Shown here in pieces: positions 1 through 13,379 of a stretch of 64,000 bases of DNA (its first letter is position 1; each line of letters opens with the position of its first letter). Location of the stretch: NCBI RefSeq assembly GCF_036248255.1, contig NZ_CP109178.1, forward strand, positions 4,774,001 to 4,838,000. The letters run 5' to 3'. Source of the DNA: Streptomyces sp. NBC_01717. Its GTDB lineage: Bacteria > Actinomycetota > Actinomycetes > Streptomycetales > Streptomycetaceae. Under the pieces are notes generated by a model. The model ran no database searches. It had not been told where the DNA came from and was given only the letters and a program-made list of their open reading frames with translations. A program made the position numbers and the translations under genes.

Positions 1-991
1 AGTGCTCGGTGTTCGTCGCGCAGGAACTCTCGGCGCCGTACGCAATGCTGGTACGCAGCGCATCGAAGGTGTCGACAGCCGCCCCGGGCTGAGGCACAGC
101 CGTCGCCGAGAAGTCCGCCGTGGACACCGCGTCCAGATCGACGGCGTAGTACCGCTTCTCACCCGGGCCGATGGCGTCCAGATACTGCCCGGGTGCGAGC
201 AAAGGTGCCCGGTCGCCGGTCGCGGCGCCCTCGACCCGCTTGCCGCGGAACCGGTAGCCGTCCGCGGAGAGTTGCGATGCCCGCTGCAACTGCCTGGCCA
301 GTGACTTGGCGTCCGGCGCGTCGTAGTAGCGGCCGTTGCCCGCCTCCGCGATGCATTCGAGCTGCTCGCGGGCCCTGCCCTTCACCTGGAAGCCGACGGT
401 GTCGATCCGCAGTCCGGCCCTGTCGTTGCCGAGCTGCTCGGCCACCTCGCAGGGCTGCGGCGTGCCGCAGTTGTCCTCACCGTCGGAGATCAGCAGGATC
501 GTGCGCGTCCCCATGGCGCCGTCGGCGGACCCGGGAAGGTCCTCCGCGGCCTTCTGCAGGGACAGGCCGATGGGTGTGTCTCCTCTGGGCCGCACGCCTG
601 CCACGGCCTCCTTGACGGCGGTGCGGTCGAGCGGTTGCACCGGCCGTAAGAGCCGGGTGTCCGTACATCCCTGGGGGCGATCGGCGCCGTACACCCGCAG
701 CCCGGTCGGATAGTGGTCGGGGAGACCGTCCACGACCGTGCCCACGGCGCTGCGTGCGGTTTCCATCCGGGTCCGGCCGGTGCCGTCGTCGTCCGCCATG
801 GATCCGGAGGAGTCCAGCACCATGACGAGGCTGCTGTTGTCCGGGGCGGCCGTGCCCGGCGCGGCAGCTGCTCCGTGGGCTCCGGATCCGGCTGCCGCGG
901 CCGGCAGCGCTCCTGCCATCAGGGCGAGCAGTGCCCCGCCGGCCAATGCCCCCACTGCTGTTGCAGTCCGGCGGTGATTGAGTCCCCTCAC
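1..991 (-). CDS. Secreted VWA-domain protein (3' end cut by window edge)
   Basis: The frame is open from a GTG at 991 to the left edge, giving 330 residues with no stop, so the C-terminus is missing. A GAGGGGGG ribosome site sits just upstream of the GTG. Residues 1-35 form a typical signal peptide (basic start, Ala/Leu core, AAAA cleavage area). A von Willebrand factor A domain follows; its metal-ion site DSSGS is at residues 60-64, and a GEDNC segment follows in the second half of the domain. VWA domains bind a divalent cation and mediate protein-protein contact. In actinobacteria such secreted VWA proteins are mostly of unknown role. The function beyond exported VWA protein is not determinable here. 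Confidence 0.85.
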   Translation of the reverse strand, partial: MRGLNHRRTATAVGALAGGALLALMAGALPAAAAGSGAHGAAAAPGTAAPDNSSLVMVLDSSGSMADDDGTGRTRMETARSAVGTVVDGLPDHYPTGLRVYGADRPQGCTDTRLLRPVQPLDRTAVKEAVAGVRPRGDTPIGLSLQKAAEDLPGSADGAMGTRTILLISDGEDNCGTPQPCEVAEQLGNDRAGLRIDTVGFQVKGRAREQLECIAEAGNGRYYDAPDAKSLARQLQRASQLSADGYRFRGKRVEGAATGDRAPLLAPGQYLDAIGPGEKRYYAVDLDAVSTADFSATAVPQPGAAVDTFDALRTSIAYGAESSCATNTEH

Positions 992-1096
992 CCGTGCCCC
1001 CCTCGACCGAAACGCCTGCCTCTTTGCTCACGCAACTTATTGATTTGCGTAGGCGAACTCAAGAGCACGGGTGTCACGGTCCCGCAACAGCACGAA

Positions 1097-1121
1097 GCCC
1101 CGGCCGCTCAGCGACCGGGGC
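1097..1121 (-). terminator. Hairpin after the DLW-39 gene
   Basis: GCCCCGG and CCGGGGC arms (7 bp) lie 22 bases beyond the stop of the minus-strand small gene. This GC-rich hairpin has no long T tract, as is common in Streptomyces. Confidence 0.5.
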
Positions 1122-1142
1122 CCGCAAAAAGGCTGTTCTGTC

Positions 1143-1277
1143 TCACACACCCGAACCTGCGGGCACGGAGTCAGTCGCCTCCGTCCACAGATCCTGCTCG
1201 GCGCGATCCGCCTGGATCTGGCGGTACACGAGGAGCCCGCCGATGGCGGCCAGTGCGACCAGGAGAAGCTTCTTCAC
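1143..1277 (-). CDS. DLW-39 family small protein
   Basis: A 44-residue protein with a GTG start. It has an N-terminal hydrophobic helix (residues 3-18) followed by YRQIQADRAEQDLW. The DLW signature gives the DLW-39 family its name; it is conserved near gyrA and tRNA-Ile in Streptomyces and I know of no function for it. An AAGGAAAGACGAGG purine-rich stretch lies upstream of the GTG. Longer in-frame starts upstream would add low-complexity Arg/Ala residues and are rejected. It is probably anchored in the membrane with a short cytoplasmic tail. Confidence 0.8.
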   Translation of the reverse strand: MKKLLLVALAAIGGLLVYRQIQADRAEQDLWTEATDSVPAGSGV

Positions 1278-1551
1278 CGCGCGACCTCGTCTTTCCTTGA
1301 CGTAGGAGACTTCTGCCGCCCGACTATACACACCGGCCGATATCGATCGGTTACCTCCCCGCGACCCAGCCGGCGCCCGGGTAAAACCGACCATCCCGAC
1401 CGGTCCGCACCAACTCGTCCAGCCCGGTTGAACCATACGAGTGGTGTTCATCTGAAGATCGGCGGATCCGTGGCGTCGGTCCCTCAAATCGCGAGCCGGA
1501 TCCACATCATCAGAAAGGTAAGCAAACCGGACCACCCGAAAGCGAGGGGCC

Positions 1552-1920
1552 ATGAGCGCCTTCAAGGTCAAGAGCATCTGGACCGCCTTCATCACCGCCT
1601 TCTTCGCGCTCCTCGCGTCGATGGGGCTCATCAGCGCCCCCGCCGCGAACGCGCAGCAGCCGACGGCCACGAACCAGGAGCACACGGGTGCTGCCGCCGC
1701 AACCGCGACCACCCCGTCGGTGCGATGGACCCTTCCGCGTGACAGGGCGCTGCCACCCACGATGAAGCAGCGCATCCGCGCCGAGGCGCACGGCTCGTCA
1801 CCGGCCACCAGAAACCTGACCGTGGACGCGAGGAACACCCTGGGCGCCACAGGCACCACAGGCGCCGCCCGCATCGCGCACGGCACCCCGGCGGGGAAGG
1901 CATCACTCCTTCCACCCTGA
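1552..1920 (+). CDS. Small secreted or membrane-anchored protein, DUF6344-like
   Basis: A 122-residue protein preceded by GAGGGG at a good distance. Residues 1-36 read as a signal peptide (FKVKSIW, then a hydrophobic stretch ending SAPAANA). The rest is Ala/Thr-rich and likely unstructured apart from a basic RDRALPPTMKQRIRAEAHG segment. It resembles short Streptomyces proteins annotated DUF6344; I recall this family name from its position beside gyrA but cannot confirm it by search. It is transcribed away from the DLW-39 gene across a 274-bp divergent promoter region. No function can be assigned. Confidence 0.65.
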   Translation: MSAFKVKSIWTAFITAFFALLASMGLISAPAANAQQPTATNQEHTGAAAATATTPSVRWTLPRDRALPPTMKQRIRAEAHGSSPATRNLTVDARNTLGATGTTGAARIAHGTPAGKASLLPP

Positions 1921-1942
1921 GAGCGGTGCACCTGACGCACAG

Positions 1943-1979
1943 GGCCCCTGGTCCGGTTCACACCGGACGGGGGCTTTTT
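1943..1979 (+). terminator. Rho-independent terminator
   Basis: A stem built on GTCCGGT/ACCGGAC, extended by GCCCC/GGGGC across one small internal mismatch, is followed directly by TTTTT. It lies 22 bases after the stop of the DUF6344-like gene. Confidence 0.8.
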
Positions 1980-2036
1980 CGTGCGCCCGCACCCCTGCCG
2001 GGAAAGGGCCCGCCCGCTCACTCCTGCCGCACCCTG

Positions 2037-2177
2037 CCCCGTACACCGCCACGCACCGACCGCCCCGCGCGTACAGCGCCACCTGCAACCGCCCCGCACA
2101 CACACCCGCGCGTACAGCGCCACGTACAACCGCCCCGCCGCGCTGCGCGCGTACAGCGCCACCTGCAACCACCGCGC
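2037..2177. repeat. GC-rich imperfect direct repeats (3 full copies, about 40-bp period)
   Basis: Three 32-bp units at 2066-2097, 2107-2138 and 2146-2177 all start CGCGCGTACAGCGCC. Units 1 and 2 differ at only two positions. A degenerate copy precedes them (2037-2068). They lie in a 458-bp gene-free stretch (1921-2378) between two terminators. I see no gene in that stretch; the apparent open frames there are compositional. Confidence 0.7.
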
Positions 2178-2330
2178 GCACCCCCGCGCCGTTGCACCGC
2201 CCCACGCACGGCCACCGCCCCCACCGGCCCGTGCACCCCGGCGCGCAGAAGATTCCACAACAGCACCAGGCGAACCGCAGATGACGGACGACCCCGAACA
2301 CGCGCAAGCACACCGCACACCATCGAACGC

Positions 2331-2368
2331 AGAAGGCCCGGTATCTCCGAAGAGATACCGGGCCTTCT
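2331..2368 (-). terminator. Terminator downstream of tRNA-Ile
   Basis: A perfect 17-bp stem (arms 2331-2347 and 2352-2368, AGAAGGCCCGGTATCTC on the left) with a CGAA loop. It begins 10 bases past the tRNA 3' end on the minus strand. Confidence 0.85.
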
Positions 2369-2378
2369 GTTGTCACTG

Positions 2379-2452
2379 TGGGGCTAACAGGATTTGAACC
2401 TGTGGCCTCATCCTTATCAGGGATGCGCTCTAACCAACTGAGCTATAGCCCC
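2379..2452 (-). tRNA. tRNA-Ile (anticodon GAT)
   Basis: On the minus strand the 74-nt gene folds as a full cloverleaf. The acceptor is GGGGCTA/TAGCCCC with discriminator A, followed by a D arm GCTCAGTTGGTTAGAGC. The anticodon stem CATCC/GGATG holds loop CTGATAA, reading GAT. The T arm is ACAGG-TTCAAAT-CCTGT. CCA is not encoded, so the cca product (32380-33822) must add it. No tRNA-Ala partner was seen next to it. Confidence 0.97.
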
Positions 2453-2522
2453 GCCGCGCTGCGCGCTGACTTCTGAAGATTAGCGCACGTCGGGGCCAGT
2501 CCCAAAATCGATACCCGAAGCC

Positions 2523-3224
2523 CTACTCGTCCTCGGCCAGCGTGAGCTCCACGCCGCCCACGAAGCCCGCCGACAAGTTGTAGATGAAGGCGCCCAGCGT
2601 CGCCAGCGCGGTGGCCAGCACCACGTCGATCACCGCGATGACCGACGTGAAGATGAGAACGCGCGGAAGCGACAGGAACGACTGCAGATCGAAGCCGTTG
2701 CTCTCGTTGGAACCGGTCGCCTCGCTGATCGTGCCGCCCACGGTGGAGAAGACGCCCATGGCGTCCATCACCATCCACAGGACCGCCGCCGCCACGACCG
2801 TGCAGATGCCGAGCGCGATGGAGAGCAGGAAGCTGACCTTCATCACCGACCACGGGTCGGCCTTCGCCACCCGCAGTCGCGCCTTACGGATTCGCGGAGT
2901 TGTCCGCGCCCCCGTCCGCGGCAGACGGGTCGCCTGCGCATCACCGGCGCCCTGTGTGCCGTGCTGCTGCGCTCCTTGGGGCCGGCCGCCCTGCGTCCCG
3001 CCCGCGGGCGAGGGGTACGCCTGCGGCGGGTGGTAAGGCCCGCCTGCCTGCCCCGGTGCGGGCTCGCGTTCGCCGGGCAGCGGCCCGGTCGCGTATCCCT
3101 CGTACTGGGGCTGAGGCCCCCGGGTGTCTGTCACAGTGCCCCCTTGGGAGTCCGTGGCAGGGCCACGGGCACCGTTCGCTCCGGCTCCGGAAGCGGCCGG
3201 CCCGGCGCCCGTGGCTCCACTCAC
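2523..3224 (-). CDS. DUF3566 transmembrane protein
   Basis: A 233-residue protein. The GTG start lies three bases past the gyrA stop, with GGAG inside the end of gyrA, so it is translationally linked to gyrA. The first ~120 residues are a Pro/Gly/Gln-rich disordered tail. The C-terminal ~115 residues are the DUF3566 module: ADPWSVMKVSFLLS entering a first membrane helix, a loop, then a second helix pair ending GGVELTLAEDE. DUF3566 proteins are a conserved actinobacterial companion of gyrA; mycobacterial relatives have been linked to cell division and envelope work. Its exact role here is unknown. Confidence 0.85.
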   Translation of the reverse strand: MSGATGAGPAASGAGANGARGPATDSQGGTVTDTRGPQPQYEGYATGPLPGEREPAPGQAGGPYHPPQAYPSPAGGTQGGRPQGAQQHGTQGAGDAQATRLPRTGARTTPRIRKARLRVAKADPWSVMKVSFLLSIALGICTVVAAAVLWMVMDAMGVFSTVGGTISEATGSNESNGFDLQSFLSLPRVLIFTSVIAVIDVVLATALATLGAFIYNLSAGFVGGVELTLAEDE

Positions 3225-3227
3225 GCT

Positions 3228-5870
<2,643 letters not shown>

Positions 5871-5916
5871 TGCTGGTCAAAGTCCTTTCGAGCGGCGGCT
5901 TGCTGGTACGGCCGAC

Positions 5917-8401
<2,485 letters not shown>

Positions 8402-8995
8402 TCAGCCGTACGTGTCGCCCGGGCCGGTACTCCCCGGCGCGCGCAGCGGACCGTACCTGCGCTGCGGACCGCCCGGCCCCAACACCTTGATCAACTTCAC
8501 TGTGCCGTGCCCCAGATCCGCGTTGAGCCGCGCCACCAGCTGCGGCGCCAGCAGCCGCAGCTGCGTCGCCCACGCCGTCGAATCGCACTGCACCGTGAGC
8601 ACCCGCTCCTCGGGGTCCTCGTCATAACGCAGCGGCACACAATGATTGGCCAGATCCTCACCGACGATCTGCGGCCAGCGGCCCATCACTCCGCCCACCG
8701 CAGCAGGCGTCTCCCAACCACGCTCGGTGATCAGACGATTGATCGCAGCACCCAGCGGCAACGGATCACGACCGTCCGCCCGCGCTCCGGAACGCAGCCC
8801 GCCGCCCCGCCTGGCCTGCTTCTTCTGCTGGGCCGCAGCACCCCGCGCCCGCGCCTGCTCCTTCGCGGCACGCAACGCCACCCGGGCCAGATCGACCCCC
8901 GACGCCTCCGGCTGCTTCACCTCGGGCGCCGGTTCCTGCGGGCCCGAACCGCCGGCAGCCCCCATGCCCTTCGCCACACCACCGGAGCCACTCAT
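8402..8995 (-). CDS. dciA: DciA/DUF721 family protein (helicase-loader type)
   Basis: A 197-residue protein. The N-terminal half is basic and Ala/Gly/Arg-rich ([16 protein letters not shown]). Residues ~105-180 form the DUF721 fold: [18 protein letters not shown], then [17 protein letters not shown] and the KLIKVLGPG strand. DUF721 equals DciA, the ancestral bacterial loader or assistant of the replicative helicase DnaB. That role fits a genome segment with dnaA and dnaB but no dnaC. Its ATG overlaps the recF stop by four bases (8992-8995), so it is translationally coupled to recF. Assignment to DciA function is by family. Confidence 0.85.
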   Translation of the reverse strand: MSGSGGVAKGMGAAGGSGPQEPAPEVKQPEASGVDLARVALRAAKEQARARGAAAQQKKQARRGGGLRSGARADGRDPLPLGAAINRLITERGWETPAAVGGVMGRWPQIVGEDLANHCVPLRYDEDPEERVLTVQCDSTAWATQLRLLAPQLVARLNADLGHGTVKLIKVLGPGGPQRRYGPLRAPGSTGPGDTYG

Positions 8996-10122
8996 ACGCG
9001 CTCCACCTCGCCCGCCGACACCGTGTACCGCGTACCCGCCAGCACGCCCGGAACGTCATCGTCCACCGCGGCCGTCACCAGCACCTGCTCACCCGGAGCC
9101 ACCAGCTCCGCCAACCGCTCCCTGCGCCGCGCGTCCAACTCGGCAAAGACATCGTCCAGAACGAGCACCGGCTCATTGCCCTCGCTGCGCAGCAGATCGT
9201 ACGAAGCCAGCCGCAACGCCAACGCGTACGACCAGGACTCGCCATGGCTCGCATACCCCTTGGCAGGCATACCGCGCAGCCCCAGCAGCAGATCGTCACG
9301 GTGCGGGCCGACCAGCGTCACACCCCGCTCGATCTCCTGCTTACGCACCTCCGCGAGGGCAGCGATCAGCTGCTCGTACAGCTCGTCCCGGGTACGGGCC
9401 GGCTCCACGCCCGCGCCGACCGAACTGCGGTACTCCAAGGTCACAGGGCCACCGCCGGGCGCGACATCCGCGTACGACTTGTCGGCCAGCGGCTGCAGGG
9501 TCGCGATCAGATCGAGCCGCTGCGCCAGCAGCTCCGCGCCCACCCGGCCCAGATGCTGGTCCCACACATCGAGGGTGGACAGATCCATCGACCGGCCGCC
9601 GTGCCTGCGCGCCATCGCCGCGGACTTCAGCAGGGTGTTGCGCTGCTTCAGCACCCGCTCGTAGTCCGAGCGGACCCCCGCCATCCGCGGCGAACGCGCC
9701 GTTATCAACTCGTCGAGGAAGCGCCGACGCTCCCCGGGATCGCCCTTGACCAGCGCCAGGTCCTCCGGAGCGAACAGCACCGTCCGCACGATCCCCAGCA
9801 CGTCACGCGGCCTGACCTGTGACGATCTATTGATCCGGGCGCGATTGGCCTTGCCCGGATTGAGCTCCAGCTCGATCAGCTGGGAGCGCTCGCCCTGTGC
9901 GACGGCGGCCCGGATGACAGCCCGTTCCGCACCCATCCGTACCAGCGGGGCGTCGGAGGAGACGCGGTGGCTGCCCAGCGTCGCGAGGTAGCCGACGGCC
10001 TCGACGAGATTCGTCTTGCCCTGGCCGTTGGCACCCACGAACGCGGTGACGCCCGGATCGAGAGGTACCTCGACCCGGGCGTACGAGCGGAAGTCGGCCA
10101 GCGAGAGATGCGTGACATGCAT
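8992..10122 (-). CDS. recF: DNA replication/repair protein RecF
   Basis: A 376-residue SMC-like ATPase that loads or stabilises RecA at gapped DNA. Walker A is GANGQGKTN with Lys36. The ABC signature lies near the C-terminal third, and Walker B reads [12 protein letters not shown]. It is preceded by gnd and followed by dciA with a 4-bp overlap. Its place between dnaN and gyrB is the conserved Streptomyces order. Length is normal for the family. Confidence 0.96.
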   Translation of the reverse strand: MHVTHLSLADFRSYARVEVPLDPGVTAFVGANGQGKTNLVEAVGYLATLGSHRVSSDAPLVRMGAERAVIRAAVAQGERSQLIELELNPGKANRARINRSSQVRPRDVLGIVRTVLFAPEDLALVKGDPGERRRFLDELITARSPRMAGVRSDYERVLKQRNTLLKSAAMARRHGGRSMDLSTLDVWDQHLGRVGAELLAQRLDLIATLQPLADKSYADVAPGGGPVTLEYRSSVGAGVEPARTRDELYEQLIAALAEVRKQEIERGVTLVGPHRDDLLLGLRGMPAKGYASHGESWSYALALRLASYDLLRSEGNEPVLVLDDVFAELDARRRERLAELVAPGEQVLVTAAVDDDVPGVLAGTRYTVSAGEVERV

Positions 10123-10160
10123 GGGTGTACGCCGACCTTCCCGGCTTCCTGCTCCGTAGC

Positions 10161-10188
10161 GCGGGCCGGAGGTGCTGGTCCGGCCCGC
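10161..10188 (-). terminator. Terminator after gnd
   Basis: A perfect 9-bp stem GCGGGCCGG/CCGGCCCGC with a 10-nt loop starts 13 bases past the gnd stop. Confidence 0.75.
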
Positions 10189-10200
10189 CTTGCGTTGCGG

Positions 10201-11079
10201 TTACTTCTTGTTCTCGACCGCGTGGCCACCGAACTGGTTGCGCAGCGCGGCGATCATCTTCATCTGCGGGGAGTCGTCCTGCCGCGAGGCGAAACGCGCG
10301 AAGAGCGACGCGGTGATCGCGGGCAGCGGCACCGCGTTGTCGATCGCCGCCTCCACCGTCCACCGGCCCTCACCCGAGTCGGCCGCGAAGCCGCGCAGCT
10401 TGTCGAGGTGCTCGTCGTCGTCCAGCGCGTTGACCGCCAGGTCGAGCAACCAGGAACGGATGACCGTGCCCTCCTGCCAGGAACGGAAGACCTCACGCAC
10501 ATCGGTGACGGAGTCGACCTTCTCCAACAGCTCCCAGCCCTCGGCGTAGGCCTGCATCATGGCGTACTCGATGCCGTTGTGAACCATCTTCGCGAAGTGG
10601 CCGGCACCGACCTTGCCCGCGTGGACGGAACCGAAGTCACCTTCCGGCTTCAGGGCGTCGAAGATCGGCTGAACCTTCGCCACGTGGCCGGCGTCACCGC
10701 CGTACATCAGCGCGTAGCCGTTCTCCAGGCCCCAGACACCACCGGAGACACCGCAGTCGACGAAGCCGATGCCCTTGATGCCCAGCTCGACCGCGTGCTT
10801 CTCGTCATCGGTCCAGCGGGAGTTCCCGCCGTCCACGACGATGTCACCGGGCGAAAGCAGCGCGGCCAGCTCGTCGATCGTGGACTGCGTCGCCGCACCG
10901 GCCGGGACCATCACCCAGATGACCCGCGGGCCCTTCAGCTTGCCCACAAGCTCTTCGAGACTGTGGACATCGGAAACGTCCGGATTGCGGTCGTAACCCA
11001 GGACGGTGTGGCCTGCGCGGCGGATGCGCTCGCGCATGTTGCCGCCCATCTTGCCGAGGCCGACGAGACCGAGCTCCAT
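10201..11079 (-). CDS. gnd: 6-phosphogluconate dehydrogenase (decarboxylating), short form
   Basis: A 292-residue enzyme that oxidatively decarboxylates 6-phosphogluconate to ribulose-5-phosphate in the pentose phosphate pathway. The start at 11079 gives MELGLVGLGKMGGN directly at the Rossmann GxGxxG motif, with AAGGAAT upstream. The catalytic block GAGHFAKMVHNGIEYAMMQAY is present. At ~290 residues it belongs to the short, mostly NAD-linked class, not the ~470-residue NADP enzyme; cofactor preference is inferred from length only. It sits between dnaN and recF as in other Streptomyces, flanked by its own terminators. Confidence 0.93.
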   Translation of the reverse strand: MELGLVGLGKMGGNMRERIRRAGHTVLGYDRNPDVSDVHSLEELVGKLKGPRVIWVMVPAGAATQSTIDELAALLSPGDIVVDGGNSRWTDDEKHAVELGIKGIGFVDCGVSGGVWGLENGYALMYGGDAGHVAKVQPIFDALKPEGDFGSVHAGKVGAGHFAKMVHNGIEYAMMQAYAEGWELLEKVDSVTDVREVFRSWQEGTVIRSWLLDLAVNALDDDEHLDKLRGFAADSGEGRWTVEAAIDNAVPLPAITASLFARFASRQDDSPQMKMIAALRNQFGGHAVENKK

Positions 11080-11146
11080 CAAAGATTCCTTAAGCGTTGT
11101 GCCGATTCGTACCCAATAGCCGAGCCTACGCCCGGCCGAGGACAGG

Positions 11147-11182
11147 CCGACGGGCATGCTCGGCACTGAGCGTGCCCGTCGG
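11147..11182 (-). terminator. Terminator after dnaN
   Basis: A 15-bp stem with one G-T pair (left arm 11147-11161, right arm 11168-11182) and a 6-nt loop starts 29 bases past the dnaN stop. Confidence 0.75.
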
Positions 11183-11210
11183 GACCTGCCGTAACGGACC
11201 GAAGGTCGTA

Positions 11211-12341
11211 TCAGCCGGAGAGGCGGACCGGCATGATCAAATACTTGTACGCGTCATCCGCCTCGGCATCCACCGCGGGCCGACCACTGAGCAGCGCGGG
11301 CTTGGTGGACGTCGTGAAGGAGAGCTGGGCGACCGGGGAGTCGATCGCGCTGAGCCCGTCGAGCAGGAACGTCGGGTTGAAGGCGATGGAGATGTCATCG
11401 CCGTCCAGCACGGCGTCGACACGCTCCACAGCCTGTGCATCGTCGCTGGAACCGGCTTCCAGGATCAGCACACCCTGCTCGAAGCTGAGCCGCACCGGGG
11501 TGTTCCGCTCGGCGACGAGGGCCACACGCTTGACAGCCTCGACGAACGGGGCGGTCTCGATGACCGCGACCGAGTTGAACTCCGTGGGAAAAAGCGTCCG
11601 GTACTTCGGCAGGTCGCCTTCGAGCAGTCGCGTGGTGGTGCGCCGCCCCGCGCCCTCGAAGCCGATGAGGCCCTCACCGGCACCCGAGCCGGACAGCGCC
11701 AGCGTCACCGTGTCACCGCTGGTCAGCGCCTTGGCGGTGTCCAGCAGTGTCTTGGCGGGCACCAGGGCGACGGCCGAGGCGTCCGGGTTCTCCGGCTTCC
11801 ACAGGAACTCGCGGACCGCGAAGCGATAGCGGTCGGTGGAGGCCAGGGTGACCGTGTCGCCCTCGATCTCGATGCGCACACCGGTCAGGACGGGCAGCGT
11901 GTCGTCGCGGCCCGCTGCGATGGCGACCTGGGCGGCTGCGGAGGCGAAGACCTCACCGGGGACCGTGCCCGTCGCGGTCGGCATCTGCGGCAGTGCCGGG
12001 TACTCCTCCACAGGAAGGGTGTGGAGTGTGAATCGCGAGGAGCCGCAGACCACCGTGGCCCGCACACCGTCGGTGGAAATCTCCACCGGTCGGTTGGGAA
12101 GGGCGCGGCAGATGTCGGCGAGCAGTCGGCCGGAGACCAGCACCGTGCCGTCCTCCTCGACCTCGGCATCCACCGAGACCCGGGCCGAGACCTCGTAGTC
12201 GAAGCTCGAGAAGCTGAGGGCCCCGTCCTCAGCCTTCAGCAGAAGGCCCGCAAGAACGGGCGCCGGCGGACGGGCCGGAAGGCTGCGAGCCACCCAGGCC
12301 ACCGCCTCCGCGAGTACATCGCGCTCCACCCGGATCTTCAC
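11211..12341 (-). CDS. dnaN: DNA polymerase III beta sliding clamp
   Basis: A 376-residue ring-forming processivity clamp. I chose the GTG at 12341 because the protein then begins VKIRVERDVLAEAV as in other streptomycetes and a CAGGAGG site precedes it; the longer frame to 12479 runs into oriC. Three repeated clamp domains are recognisable. LLxxDTLPVLTGVR-like segments mark the second domain, and the conserved C-terminus YLIMPVRLSG ends in the hydrophobic groove used by clamp-binding partners. It is transcribed away from oriC. Confidence 0.97.
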   Translation of the reverse strand: MKIRVERDVLAEAVAWVARSLPARPPAPVLAGLLLKAEDGALSFSSFDYEVSARVSVDAEVEEDGTVLVSGRLLADICRALPNRPVEISTDGVRATVVCGSSRFTLHTLPVEEYPALPQMPTATGTVPGEVFASAAAQVAIAAGRDDTLPVLTGVRIEIEGDTVTLASTDRYRFAVREFLWKPENPDASAVALVPAKTLLDTAKALTSGDTVTLALSGSGAGEGLIGFEGAGRRTTTRLLEGDLPKYRTLFPTEFNSVAVIETAPFVEAVKRVALVAERNTPVRLSFEQGVLILEAGSSDDAQAVERVDAVLDGDDISIAFNPTFLLDGLSAIDSPVAQLSFTTSTKPALLSGRPAVDAEADDAYKYLIMPVRLSG

Positions 12342-12788
12342 CGGAACCGCCTCCTGCTGTTGCTCGCTCGCCCTGCTGGCCTTCGTCGACTGGTCGGGGT
12401 CACTCCGCCGATGGCAGGAGGAGGACGCCGGGGACCAGTCTGACGTACGGCACCGACACTCGGTGCTGCTCGGGGTCAAGTCGCGACAAGAGGTTCGGGG
12501 AGCTCCGGCATCAAGTTGTGCACAGGCCCCACTTCGAAGCAGATTCCCAGCTAACTCTAAGTGGCAGTAGTAGTAGGGGCTGTGGAAACCGTGGATAACG
12601 TCGTTTCCGCAGGTCAGGCCCTACTTTTTGTCCACCGGCCCTGTGGGTGGCACCGGTGGACAACCCGGTGTTTCTGTGGACACCCGAAAGTTCTGCACAC
12701 CCGATGCACAGGGTGGGGGTGTTTCTCCCCAGGGCTGTCCCCAGCTTTACCCAGGTTCCCCACAGCCCAACCAGCCTCCTTGGTGTGA

Positions 12789-12816
12789 CGCCTTTCACTC
12801 TGCGCGGTGAAAGGCG
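12789..12816. repeat. Inverted repeat in the middle of oriC
   Basis: Perfect 10-bp arms CGCCTTTCAC (12789-12798) and GTGAAAGGCG (12807-12816) are separated by 8 bp. It lies in the longest box-poor gap between the two halves of the DnaA-box array. It contains TTTCAC/GTGAAA half-sites like those of parS but with an 8-bp spacer, so it is not a parS. Confidence 0.7.
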
Positions 12817-13292
12817 GTGTCGCGTTGCCGAACAGTGGACAGGGGTGTGGAGAAGCTGGGGACAACATGGCCCTCCCTGTGGGCCGCCAGTGGACAACAT
12901 CGGATGCCCCTTGTGGACGAATATTCTGTCCACAGGCTGTGGATCACTGTTGGCCACAAATCCCCAGGCTCTTGACCTGGCCTGATGAAGTATCGGCTGT
13001 CGCCCCTGTGGAAGCAGTATGGACAACTTCGTGGTCCCCAGGCTGTGGAGGGCGAATTCTCCCCAGATCTGTGGAGAACCCCAGGTCGGCGGCGTGTATT
13101 CGAACACCGGGGTCGCGACGGAGACGCACGGAAGCCGTTCGAAGAGGTCTGGGACCTGCTCCGGACGCCCTTCGGAAGCGCTCATGCAGCCCGTCGAGAC
13201 GGTGCAGAGGTCCACGGAGACGTCTCAGAAGCCCTCTCAGAAACCCCCCGGAGGAGCTAGGGACACCTTCGCGGGCGCCCAGAAACGGCGAA

Positions 13293-13333
13293 GGGCGCCC
13301 CGAGGACTGTGTGAGAGTCCGTCCGGGGCGCCC
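13293..13333 (-). terminator. Terminator after dnaA
   Basis: Outer stem GGGCGCCCC (13293-13301) with GGGGCGCCC (13325-13333), and inner stem GGACT/AGTCC. It lies 47 bases beyond the dnaA stop and insulates oriC from dnaA transcription. Confidence 0.75.
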
Positions 13334-13379
13334 GTCCGGCGCCGTACAGAGAACGTGAGAGATGCCGTCCGGCGCTCCG

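Larger units (their letters stand above)
12342..13379. other. oriC: Chromosomal replication origin oriC
   Basis: About 1 kb of gene-free DNA between dnaN and dnaA is packed with DnaA-box-like 9-mers on both strands. Examples on + are TTGTGCACA 12516-12524, TTGTCCACC 12628-12636, CTGTCCACA 12926-12934 and TTGGCCACA 12950-12958. On - there are boxes at 12590-12598, 12655-12663, 12675-12683, 12857-12865, 12889-12897, 12912-12920, 12938-12946 and 13018-13026. Weaker TGTGGA 9-mers raise the count to roughly 15-20. DnaA-ATP binds these to open the origin. The many boxes and lack of an AT-rich stretch match Streptomyces oriC. Short open frames here are not genes. Confidence 0.95.

Noticed and set aside
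2037..2177. CRISPR array
   Set aside because: Unit spacing leaves only 7-9 bp between copies, copies diverge, and no cas genes are present.
1143..2318. Long minus-strand frame covering the repeat patch and the DLW-39 gene
   Set aside because: Only the last 44 codons are protein-like; the rest translates repeats and the antisense of the DUF6344-like gene.
12789..12816. parS-like half-sites in oriC
   Set aside because: TTTCAC and GTGAAA are separated by 8 bp instead of being contiguous, so it is not a ParB site.
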